Made by a program: the position numbers and the translations under genes. 64,000 nt of DNA from contig NZ_UGSP01000001.1 of the NCBI RefSeq assembly GCF_900454535.1, forward strand, positions 228,501 to 292,500, in the 5' to 3' direction. Positions 28,774 to 37,600 of the stretch are shown here, piece by piece. The notes beneath the pieces were generated by a model. The model did no database searches. It saw only the letters and a list, made by a program, of their open reading frames with translations, and had not been told where the DNA came from. The stretch's first letter is position 1, and each line of letters begins with the position of its first letter. Source of the stretch: Avibacterium avium. GTDB lineage: Bacteria > Pseudomonadota > Gammaproteobacteria > Enterobacterales > Pasteurellaceae.

Positions 28774-31005
28774 TTATAAACGTTTTGCTTCGATCACATC
28801 ATCTAATTTTGCTAAACGAGCGAGGATTTTACTCAGCATTTGCACGTTGTTTAGCTCAATTTCCATATCCATCGTGGCGATTTGTTTTTTCGTATCCGTA
28901 CGGCTTGATACGCCTAGCACGCTGATCTTTTCATTAGCCAACACGGTGGTAATATCACGCAACAAGCCGTGGCGATCACTGGCGATAATGCGAATACTAA
29001 TGCGGAAACCGCTGGCATAGCTCTCGCCCCAAATGGATTCCACCACGCGTTCTGGGTGGCTGGCTTGCAATTCCAAAAACTGTTCACAATCACTACGATG
29101 AATAGAAATGCCACGCCCCATTGTGATGTAGCCCACAATGTCATCACCGGGAATTGGCTGGCAACAGCGCGCGATGTGGTGCATTAAGTTGCCCACACCT
29201 TCTACGATCACATAGCCTTTTGACGCATTTTTTTGCGCAGAATTCACCGCACTTTTCTGTGCAACGTGGCGTAAAATCTGTTCATCGGTTTCTTGTGGCG
29301 TGGTTTTAATCAGTTTGCTTTGCAAAAAGTTAATCAGCTGATTAAGGCGAATATCGCCGCCGCCAATGCCTGCATACAAATCTTCTAAATTTTTCAGATT
29401 ATAACGTGGCAAGGCATACTGCTCCACTTGCTTGAGTGCAATGCCTAAACGTGCAATTTCATTTTCTAACAGCTCTTTACCTGCTGGAATATTTTTATCG
29501 CGATCTAATTTCTTAAACCACGCCGCAATTTTAGCGCGCGATTTGCTGGTGTTAGTGAAACCTAAATTCGGATTAAGCCAATCTCGGCTTGGATTTGGCG
29601 TTTTTTGCGTGATGATTTCAATTTGATCGCCCATTTGCAGCTGATAAGTAAAGGGCACAATGCGTCCGCCCACTTTCGCGCCAATGCAACGATGCCCGAT
29701 TTCACTATGAATGGCATAAGCAAAATCCAACGGCGTTGAGCCTGTAGGCAGGTCGATCACTTCGCCTTTTGGGGTAAACACATAAACCCGATCATCAAAC
29801 ACTTGGCTGCGCAACTCGGCAATCACTTCGCCAGAATCGGTAATATCATCTTGCCACGCTAATAATTTACGCAACCACGCAATTTTATCTTCATAGGCAG
29901 AACGCCCTGTTACACCCTCTTTATATTTCCAGTGTGCCGCCACGCCAAGCTCGGCATCATCGTGCATTTGTTGGGTGCGAATTTGCACTTCCACGGGTTT
30001 GCCGCCTTTGCCCAACACTACGGTATGAATGGATTGATAGCCGTTCGGTTTCGGGTTTGCCACATAATCATCAAATTCTTTCGGTAAATGTTTAAAGTGG
30101 GTATGCACAATGCCAAGGGCAGAATAACAATCTTGCAGTTTTTGAACGATCACGCGCACCGCGCGAACATCATATAAATCACTAAATTCTAAGTGTTTTT
30201 TCTGCATTTTCCGCCAAATGCTATAAATATGTTTCGGGCGGCCATACACTTCCACTTGATCGATATTTTCTTGTAAATAGCGAGTGAGATCTGCCACAAA
30301 ATCTGCAATATATTGCTCACGATCTAAACGGCGTTCTTTCAACAACTTGGCAATCATTCGATACTGTTCAGGGTGCAAATAGCGGAAGCAATAATCTTCC
30401 AGCTCCCATTTCAGTTGCCCAATTCCTAAACGATTGGCAAGAGGTGCATAAATATTGGCACATTCTTTTGCTGCCAGCACTTTCTCTTCTTCCGAACAGC
30501 AATTTTCCGCATCACGCAAAAAGGCAATGCGTTCAGCCAGTTTGATAATCACGCAACGGAAATCGTCCACCATCGCCAACAGCATACGGCGCACATTGTC
30601 CACTTGCAGGGAATTGGCAGAATGGCTCGCGTTTAACTGGCGAATGTTATCCATTTCCAGCACGCCTTTCACCAGCTTGCTAATCGCCGTGCCAAAATCT
30701 TCGCTAATTTGCTCCAGCGCAACGATATTATGGCTCACCACAGGATAAATCATTGCCGTGATCAGGCTTTCGCTATCCATATTCAGGCTGTGCAAAATTT
30801 CCACCATTTCCACCCCTGAAAATAGCGAACAATGCAGCTGCGGATTTTCCACCGTGTTTTGGTGCTGCTGGATTTTATCTTGCGAATAATGCCAAGCCAG
30901 CACCAACTTCTCTGCCAGCTCAGAAGAAAGCCCTAAGCTTTCGCTCCATTGCTCAATCACAAAATCTTTCGGGTTAAGTAGGTGTGAACCTCGAACAGCA
31001 ACCAT
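28774..31005 (-). CDS. relA: RelA, (p)ppGpp synthetase I
   Basis: Ribosome-associated GTP pyrophosphokinase of the stringent response. 743 residues (744 in E. coli). Order: an N-terminal HD-like domain lacking the HD hydrolase pair (ITAMIYPVVSHN, so synthesis only); the synthetase domain (YDVRAVRVIVQKL, KPNGYQSIHT); the TGS domain (VFTPKGEVIDLPTGSTPLDFAY); the zinc-finger/RIS region (HHIARCCQPIPGDDIVGYI); and a C-terminal ACT domain. It lies 16 bases after rlmD, the same order as in other gamma-proteobacteria. Confidence 0.97.
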   Translation of the reverse strand: MVAVRGSHLLNPKDFVIEQWSESLGLSSELAEKLVLAWHYSQDKIQQHQNTVENPQLHCSLFSGVEMVEILHSLNMDSESLITAMIYPVVSHNIVALEQISEDFGTAISKLVKGVLEMDNIRQLNASHSANSLQVDNVRRMLLAMVDDFRCVIIKLAERIAFLRDAENCCSEEEKVLAAKECANIYAPLANRLGIGQLKWELEDYCFRYLHPEQYRMIAKLLKERRLDREQYIADFVADLTRYLQENIDQVEVYGRPKHIYSIWRKMQKKHLEFSDLYDVRAVRVIVQKLQDCYSALGIVHTHFKHLPKEFDDYVANPKPNGYQSIHTVVLGKGGKPVEVQIRTQQMHDDAELGVAAHWKYKEGVTGRSAYEDKIAWLRKLLAWQDDITDSGEVIAELRSQVFDDRVYVFTPKGEVIDLPTGSTPLDFAYAIHSEIGHRCIGAKVGGRIVPFTYQLQMGDQIEIITQKTPNPSRDWLNPNLGFTNTSKSRAKIAAWFKKLDRDKNIPAGKELLENEIARLGIALKQVEQYALPRYNLKNLEDLYAGIGGGDIRLNQLINFLQSKLIKTTPQETDEQILRHVAQKSAVNSAQKNASKGYVIVEGVGNLMHHIARCCQPIPGDDIVGYITMGRGISIHRSDCEQFLELQASHPERVVESIWGESYASGFRISIRIIASDRHGLLRDITTVLANEKISVLGVSSRTDTKKQIATMDMEIELNNVQMLSKILARLAKLDDVIEAKRL

Positions 31006-31021
31006 AACGCCTTCCTATTTA

Positions 31022-32335
31022 TTATTTCCGTTCAAAGAGAGTAATGCTCTCCAAATGCCCCGTATTCGGGAACATATCGATCATTGCCACTTGGGTTAAT
31101 TGATAGCCTGCTTGCAACAACATTTGTGCATCGCGCACGAGCGTTGCGGGATTGCAAGATACATACAACACTTTTTCTGCCTGTAACTGACACAAAAATG
31201 GCATTGCAAATGCCGCACCCGTGCGTGGGGGATCGAGCAAAATCTTACTAAATGCTTGGCTTGCCCATTGTTGTTCCGCAAAAGATTGAGCCAGATCGCC
31301 TTGATAAAATTGGACATTTTTACAGCCATTTCGTTCCGCATTTTGTGTCGCTTTCTGCACCATTTCCGCCACGCCTTCTACGCCCACCACTTGCTTGGCT
31401 TGACGGCTTATAGGCAAGGTGAAATTGCCCATTCCGCAGAATAAATCCAGCACCTGATCTTGGGCATTTAACTCAAGCCAATCTAGCGCAGTGTTAATCA
31501 TTGCTTGATTGAGTTGCGAGTTAATCTGAATAAAATCACGCACATCAAAATGCAGCCGTTGCCCATTGTTCAATTCATAATAAGGGCTTTCGCCATAAAG
31601 CTGCTGGATTTGCACATCATCTTGCACGAACAGCATTAAGCGCTCTTGGCGAGCAAACTCAAGTAACAAAGTGCGGTCGTTTTCTGCCAAATTTTTTTGA
31701 TGACGTAGCAATAATGCCACACCATTATCCGCTCGCACCAGTTCAATATGACCTAAATTTTTCGGGTTAGACCAGTTTTGCAAAAGTGCGGTGATTTTTG
31801 GCAACAAATGATTGAGTGCCGTTTCAATCACAAGGCAAGATTGCACTGGCTCAATATTTTGCGAATTTTTTTGCCGAAAACCAATGCGCAGCCCCTGCTT
31901 TTTATCCCAATTTATACTCAAGCGCAAACGGCGGCGATAATGCCATTGGCTGCCCACAATTCGGGGCATTAAGGTGATAGGTTCAGCTTGCAATTTCGTT
32001 AAACGCTGAAATAAGGCGCGCTCTTTAACTTCCCGCTGCATTGCCAAGAGAATATGCTGAGTTTGGCAGCCACCACATTTTGCATAATGCGCACAAGCAG
32101 GCTGCACACGCTGTGGGCTAGTTTGCAACCATTTTTTCGCAACCCCTTTGCCATATTGACGCTTTTCTTCCAACACCTCGACCTGCACTTTTTCATCAGG
32201 CAGCGCATTTTCGATAAACCACGTTTTACCTTGAATCTTCGCCACGCCTAGCCCTTGATAATCTAAATCTTGCACTTGCGCAGTAAAAGTGCGGTGTTTT
32301 TTTTCCACTTTTTTCGGGGAGTAAAGTAATGCCAT
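31022..32335 (-). CDS. rlmD: RlmD, 23S rRNA (uracil-1939-C5)-methyltransferase
   Basis: SAM-dependent RNA methyltransferase with a 4Fe-4S cluster. 437 residues. An N-terminal TRAM domain (AQVQDLDYQGLGVAKIQGKT) is followed by cluster cysteines in CAHYAKCGGC and a fourth in VQSCLVIE. The SAM site is DLFCGMGNFTLPI and the catalytic Cys is in YVSCNPATLVRD. It starts three bases after the recO stop and precedes relA, so recO-rlmD-relA are probably co-transcribed. Confidence 0.97.
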   Translation of the reverse strand: MALLYSPKKVEKKHRTFTAQVQDLDYQGLGVAKIQGKTWFIENALPDEKVQVEVLEEKRQYGKGVAKKWLQTSPQRVQPACAHYAKCGGCQTQHILLAMQREVKERALFQRLTKLQAEPITLMPRIVGSQWHYRRRLRLSINWDKKQGLRIGFRQKNSQNIEPVQSCLVIETALNHLLPKITALLQNWSNPKNLGHIELVRADNGVALLLRHQKNLAENDRTLLLEFARQERLMLFVQDDVQIQQLYGESPYYELNNGQRLHFDVRDFIQINSQLNQAMINTALDWLELNAQDQVLDLFCGMGNFTLPISRQAKQVVGVEGVAEMVQKATQNAERNGCKNVQFYQGDLAQSFAEQQWASQAFSKILLDPPRTGAAFAMPFLCQLQAEKVLYVSCNPATLVRDAQMLLQAGYQLTQVAMIDMFPNTGHLESITLFERK

Positions 32336-32338
32336 AGG

Positions 32339-33049
32339 TTATTTCTGATACAAAATATGTTGGGTGAATAATTCTCGACTTTTCAAAGGCTTACTGCCTA
32401 AATAAGGCTTCAAGGCAATGCGAATAAAGCGTTTCGCAGCTTGCAACACCGCCTGATCGTGAAACTCTCGCCGCTCAAACGCCAGCAGTTCTCTGCCATA
32501 AAAAGTGAGATTATCCTTAATTAAAGAAGCAATAAAGCCTTTTTCTTCGCGATAACGATAGGTCATATTTTCATCGACAGGCTCGCCTGAACCTGCACAA
32601 TGGCAAAAATCAATGCCATAGCCCATTGCTGTAAGTAATTGAAATTCAAAGGTTCGCAGACTTGGTTCGACAGACTCAGACACACTCGCCAAGCCCGTAA
32701 TACATTTTAGATAGTCTTGGAAAATCTCAGGATAAGGAGTTTCAACGGCCAACAAACGCATCAGCAACTCATTCACATAAAAACCGCTATAAAGCGCCGT
32801 AGGCTGCATTGGCAAAGTGAGCGATGCCGCTTCGGCTTTAGTCAGGGTTTTTAGCTCCCCCTTTCCAGTCCAACGCAGAAGCAACGGCGTAAACGGCTGC
32901 AAAATGCTTTTCCACGCTGAACGCTTTGTTCTCGCCCCTTTCGCAATCACCGTCAAACGCCCCGTTTCTTCCGTAAACAAATCCACCAATAAACTTGTTT
33001 CGCTGTACGCCCTGCGATGCAAAACAAAGCCCCGCTGCCAATTTTCGAT
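32339..33049 (-). CDS. recO: RecO, DNA repair protein (non-canonical start likely)
   Basis: Recombination mediator of the RecFOR pathway that loads RecA on gapped DNA. The family N-terminus ([21 protein letters not shown]), OB fold and helical C-terminus with [23 protein letters not shown] are all present. The frame holds no ATG, GTG or TTG upstream of the conserved WQRGFVL stretch; an in-frame TGA lies just before. A good AAGGA site sits seven bases before an ATC at 33049, which I use as the start (236 residues). The only standard start, TTG at 33022, would delete conserved residues. A sequencing error is possible. Confidence 0.85.
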   Translation of the reverse strand: MENWQRGFVLHRRAYSETSLLVDLFTEETGRLTVIAKGARTKRSAWKSILQPFTPLLLRWTGKGELKTLTKAEAASLTLPMQPTALYSGFYVNELLMRLLAVETPYPEIFQDYLKCITGLASVSESVEPSLRTFEFQLLTAMGYGIDFCHCAGSGEPVDENMTYRYREEKGFIASLIKDNLTFYGRELLAFERREFHDQAVLQAAKRFIRIALKPYLGSKPLKSRELFTQHILYQK

Positions 33050-33323
33050 AACCGTATCCTTAGCTAATCATTCGTTGAAGTGGGGATATTTTAACAGATT
33101 TTTTGTAGAGTTAGGGGGAAAAGTGCGGTGGGAAAACCGCAAAATTTAGGTACATAAAAGGTAAAGTAGAGTAGTCCTTAACTCGCCGTCTTTAATGTAA
33201 TTTTTCTATTCGGTGGGCTAAAGTCTACCCTACGCACTAAAGCCCCTTGAATCTGTTGTTGTTCAATGGAAAAGGTGCTAGGATCGGTTCAATATTCGTT
33301 CAAGTCTATTAGAGAGAAACCAA
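33050..33323. other. Intergenic region before the toxin-antitoxin pair
   Basis: 274 bases without a gene. It holds an uptake signal near 33120, a degenerate palindrome (GGTGGGCTAAAGTCTACCC, 33212-33230) of the family that recurs at 34158-34531, and from 33257 onward the left arm of a long inverted repeat. Confidence 0.7.
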
Positions 33324-33509
33324 ATGTTTAAAGAAAAAGGTTATGATGAATTTTTAGCGGAAAAAATCCGCCGTGCTGATGAAGATTTTAAAGCGGGGCG
33401 TGTTTTTACCCTTGAGCAAGCTAATGCAAAATGGCAGGCAACGATTGAACGAAAAGCAGCAGAACTCGCCAAACAAGAAGAAGCCTTGCTCGGTGGAGCT
33501 TATGACTAA
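33324..33509 (+). CDS. Antitoxin of a ParE/RelE-type module (copy 1)
   Basis: 61 residues, MFKEKGYDEFLAEKIRRADE then a charged helical tail ending LLGGAYD. The stop overlaps the start of a truncated ParE/RelE-type toxin by eight bases, the usual antitoxin-toxin coupling. The first 24 residues and the upstream DNA are almost identical to the inverted copy ending at 33843. The family is recognised by context and size only. An AGAGAGAAACC stretch precedes the start. Confidence 0.7.
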   Translation: MFKEKGYDEFLAEKIRRADEDFKAGRVFTLEQANAKWQATIERKAAELAKQEEALLGGAYD

Positions 33510-33720
33510 TATCATTTTATCTGATTTAGCCCTAAATGATATTGATGAGATTCTAGCCAGTGTTTATGAGTTCACTGGCTTTATTTCCACGCCGCAAAAA
33601 TTACAACAAGAATTTAACAAAACTTTTGAACTTATCGCCTTTATGCCCCAAGCTATCGGTCGAATGCGCAATGATGGAACGCGCGAAGCCTTCCAGCTCC
33701 TTCAGGAATATAGGCAATAA
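33502..33720 (+). pseudogene. ParE/RelE-type toxin, 3'-truncated (copy 1)
   Basis: 72 residues from the ATG at 33502: MTNIILSDLALNDIDEILASV ... ELIAFMPQAIGRMRNDG. The N-terminal two-thirds fit a ParE/RelE toxin. After the GRMRND motif the frame runs into DNA antisense to the second toxin, so the C-terminal beta strands are missing. Family members are usually 90-100 residues. Probably inactive. Confidence 0.65.
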
Positions 33721-33850
33721 CATCAATTTTGTTGAAAATATCATCTGCAAGTTTTATTCCACTATTTTCATAACCAGTGTATTCAATTATATTCGCGATA
33801 ATATCACGCAAATCTTGTTGTGCATTACCAGAGAGAATGACTTTAGCCAT
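33653..33850 (-). pseudogene. ParE/RelE-type toxin, 3'-truncated (copy 2)
   Basis: 65 residues from the ATG at 33850: MAKVILSGNAQQDLRDIIANI ... VIAYIPEGAGRLRAF, then out-of-family HHCAFDR. As in copy 1, the sequence ends right after the GR-R motif where the two genes collide tail to tail. It overlaps copy 1 by 68 bases in antisense. The start overlaps the antitoxin stop at 33843. Probably inactive. Confidence 0.65.
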
Positions 33851-34022
33851 AAATCAAAAATTCACGCTCTGCCATCGCTAATTCTTTCGATTTTTGTTCA
33901 ATCAATTGGCGAATATCTTCTTTGGATTCCGCTAATGAAATAACATTACCAGCCTTAAAATCCTCATCGCCACGGCGGATTTTTTCCGCTAAAAATTCAT
34001 CATAACCTTTTTCTTTAAACAT
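33843..34022 (-). CDS. Antitoxin of a ParE/RelE-type module (copy 2)
   Basis: 59 residues read on the minus strand: MFKEKGYDEFLAEKIRRGDE, then DFKAGNVISLAESKEDIRQ and a tail ending MAEREFLIYG. The N-terminus equals copy 1 except one residue; the C-terminus differs, so the two probably bind different toxins. The stop overlaps the toxin ATG at 33850. It falls below common length cut-offs and is easily missed in annotation. Confidence 0.7.
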   Translation of the reverse strand: MFKEKGYDEFLAEKIRRGDEDFKAGNVISLAESKEDIRQLIEQKSKELAMAEREFLIYG

Positions 34023-34559
34023 TTGGCTTCTCTCTAATAGACTTGAACGAATATTGAACCGATCCTAGCACCTTTTCCAGTGAACAACAATAGAAAGGGC
34101 TTCTTCCCTTGATTTCTATTCGGGCGAGTACAAAGAGATTTGGGGAATTGTGTTATTGGGGCGTATGCAATACGCCCCTACGAGATCATCGGGCATTGGT
34201 GGATATTGAAAGATTCGTTGGGGGGCTTTAGCCTACCATTTTTTGATGTGTTTTTTCTATGCGGTGGGCTTTAGCCCACCCTACGTTTGGTTTAAATAAT
34301 GTTGAAACGCAAAAGAGCGGTGGGAAATTTTGAAATTTTTCACCGCTCTTTTTTTAATGTTTTGATGATTTGTAGGGGCTGGCCTATGTGCCAGCCCGAA
34401 TGGGTGGTTGTGTTAAATAGTGGTTGTGTTGAATGGTGGGCGGACACATCGGTCCGCCCCTACGGGGTATTGGTGGATATTATTGAGGGAGATTTGGGGA
34501 ATTGTGTTATTGGGGCGTATGCAATACGCCCTTTTTATATGAGGTTTATTGGGGTAAAT
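34023..34559. repeat. Cluster of intergenic palindromes
   Basis: No gene. Perfect hairpins at 34158-34178 and 34512-34531 (GGGGCGTAT, loop GCA, ATACGCCC), 34263-34280 (GGTGGGCTTTAGCCCACC), 34376-34397 (GGGCTGGC / GCCAGCCC) and 34438-34459 (GGGCGGAC / GTCCGCCC). Several are preceded by a G-run or TAGG and followed by CCTACG. The first two share about 40 bp of identical upstream sequence (34136 and 34490). This looks like a family of REP-like elements. Confidence 0.75.
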
Positions 34560-34583
34560 AAAAAGCCCACCGCGAGGGTGGGC
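34560..34583 (-). terminator. Terminator after the adhesin gene
   Basis: Minus strand: GCCCACC, loop CTCGC, GGTGGGC, then five T. It lies 44 bases after the adhesin stop. Confidence 0.88.
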
Positions 34584-34626
34584 TTTGTTAAGCGTTTTAT
34601 TGCTTCCAACAGGTGGAAGATAATGA

Positions 34627-37600
34627 TTAGATGATGAATTCAGACTTAGCTAATAAATCTTCTAAGCTGTTTACACCATTAACTGTTACGCTGTTGTACT
34701 GGTTGCTATCACCTGACTTGAAGGTCAATGTCTGTGAACCAACATCAAAGCGAGCATCGTGTAACAATTTGAATGATGATGCATCATTCACGCCTGCAAA
34801 CACAAGTTTGTCATCAGCACCGAAGTCAGTGATGGTATCTCTACCGTTTCCGCCGTTTAGGTTGTACACAAACTTATCAGCGCCTTCGCCACCAGTTAGG
34901 GTGTCGTCACCGCCTCCGCCGATGATGATGTCGTCACCTGCACCGCCGTTGATGGTGTCGTTACCACCTGTTGCGTTGTTTGAAAGCACGTCTTTCCAGT
35001 TTTCTTGGAGATAATCGTATGCTTCTTTCTGAGTATCGCTCCAGTTCATACCAGAACCAGAAGTATCGATCACATCACCGAAGATCACATCGTTACCATC
35101 ACCACCGTAGATAGTGTCATCACCACCAGTAGAGGTAACTACTTCAGTGCCACCAGTTTCTAATGCAGTGCTCAAGCCAGAAAGGTTGTTACCGTCAATC
35201 AGAGTTGCTTCGCCCGCTTTATGGCCTTCCATTGCAGCAGGACGCCAGTTCGGGAAGTCCACCAATGGGCTACTTGGAACAGTCGCTTCACCACCATCAG
35301 CTGGTGTGTTATCAAAGTAATCCAAGATGTGCGCTCTATTATCGCCTGGTTTTGTCCTATCAAATGGACTATTTGTTACACCAGTAATACCAATCGCATG
35401 AACTTTCGATACTGCAGCAACAGGGTCGTATGCAGCAAATGCGGTTGCTGGGGTATCCCAAGATGGGTCACCATCAGAAATGAGGTAAGTTACATTTTCA
35501 TAGTTCCGTGTTTCGCCACCACTCATCGCTTCAGTGAAGAACGCATTTGCTTTGTTAAACGCTGAAGAGTATGAAGTATGGCCGTCATACACTCGAGTGT
35601 CTCGCGATGCCTCACTAGGAGTTGACCAAGAGTCAATTCTTCTGTTCAACTCTTGAGCATCTGCTGCAGTAAAGTTAGAGTACTTCGTTACTACCTCTGC
35701 ATCTTGAGCAAACGTTACCAGCTCGAAATTCACCGTACCATCATGATTACCGAGTTTAGTAATCAGCTCTTTCACTGCTGCTTTAACTGTTCTCCAGATA
35801 GAGTCTGGATTACCCATCGAACGAGTAACGTCAAACAATACTACTGCATTGTAATCACCACCTGGTTTCACGATGGAATTCGTACCACCTTGATCACCAA
35901 TCACAACGTCTGCTTGGTTGGTTGTTTCACCTTCAGTTGCCAAGCTTGCTGGTTTGGTTTCACTTGGGCCATCAATCGCTGACGGATTCACTCTGATAGT
36001 GTCGTTGCCATCTCTGCCAAGGATAAAGTGACCATCTTTCTCTACATTTTCGTTGGTTACAGTCAATGTAGATCGGGCATCTGCTTTACCATCAGTAATG
36101 GTGTAGTTGATCACTGGTAAAGTACCTGTGTAACCATCTACTGGCGTTACTTTATAAGTACCATTGCTTTGGATTTCTAATGTACCTACTTTCGTACCAC
36201 CTTGCATCAAGTCAACTGATGTTGAGCCACTTGCAGAAACTGTTGTATCTACGCCATTAACGGTTACTTTCGTTACGGTTAATGATGATGGGCCATCAGT
36301 ATCTGTATCTGCACCATTATCAGCACGAGTTGCGTTTTTACCTGTAATCACGTTACCTTGTGCAGGAACATCTGTTGTTGCTTTATCAACATCAGGGTTC
36401 GCCACTGGCGGTTGGTTCGCTACATTGCCGTTAGTTACGGTTAATGTTGCATTCGCATCCGCTTTGCCATCAGTAATGGTGTAGTTGATCACTGGTAAAT
36501 CACCAACGTAATCTTCTTCAGGCGTTACTTTATAAGTACCGTCTTTTTGGATTTCTAGCGTACCTACTTTTTGACCATCTTTCATCAGATCAACGGTAAC
36601 TTTATCGCCATTGGTCGGCACGTTTGTTGGTTGGCCGTTAATGGTTACTTTGGTTACTGTTAATGGTGATGTCGGTCCATTGTCTGGATCGCTATCATTA
36701 TTCAACACATTACCTGTCGCAGGATTTGCAGTAGTTGCAGTACCTGTGTCATTTTGCGCTACTGGCGGTTTGTTATCAACATTTTGGTTAGTTACTGTTA
36801 ATGTTGATGTCGCAGTGTCTTTGCCATCACTGATTGTGTAAGTGATTTGTGGCAATTCACCGGTATAACCTTCAGCAGGTGAAACAATGTAGTTACCATC
36901 GCTACCGATTACCAACGTACCTACGATTACGCCATCTTTGGTTAACTGAGCTGTTGTTGAGTACGCACCCGGAGTTACTTCTGTTTCACGGCCATCAATA
37001 ACAACTTTAGTTACTTTTAATGGATCTGGTTGGCTATCAGGATCTCTATCCGCATTAGTTGTGCCTTCGTTTGTGCCTTCACCAGTGATTACGTTACCTC
37101 TCGCAGGATCTGCTGTAGTTGCAGTATCTGTATCAGGTCGAGCTACTGGTGGCTCATTAACAGGGTTGTTGTTGGTTACTGTTAATGTTGATGTCGCAGT
37201 GTCTTGGCCATCGCTTACAGTGTAAGTGATTTCTGGCAATTCACCTGTGTAACCCTCTTTCGGTGTAACAATGTACTTACCATCTTTGTCAATTACCAAG
37301 GTACCCACTATTTCATCACCGTTCATCAATTGAACTGTAGCAACACCGTCTTTAGGAACAACTGTATCCTGACCATTTACAGTTACTTTGGTTACTGTTA
37401 ATGCTGATGGACCTCTATCTGGGTCAGTATCGTTAGTCAATACGTTGCCAGTTGCAGGGGTTTCCGTAGTCGCTGCTCCTGTATCTGCTTGCGGTTGAGG
37501 CGGCTGATTAACAGGGTTGTTGTTAGTTACTGTTAATGTTGATGTTGCAGTATCTTTGCCATCACTGATTGTGTAAGTGATTTGTGGCAATTCGCCTGTG

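Larger units (their letters stand above)
33257..34088. repeat. Inverted duplication enclosing two toxin-antitoxin modules
   Basis: Left arm about 33257-33396 and right arm about 33951-34088 are inverted copies with only a few mismatches over roughly 138 bases. Each arm covers the shared upstream region, ribosome site and the first 24 codons of an antitoxin gene. The centre, with the antitoxin 3' ends and the toxins, has diverged. Confidence 0.85.

Noticed and set aside
32339..33022. TTG at 33022 as the recO start
   Set aside because: It would remove the conserved WQRGFVL stretch, which is clearly encoded upstream in the same frame.
33653..33720. The toxin overlap as a functional antisense pair
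   Set aside because: Both frames leave the toxin family at the overlap, so truncation by recombination explains it better.
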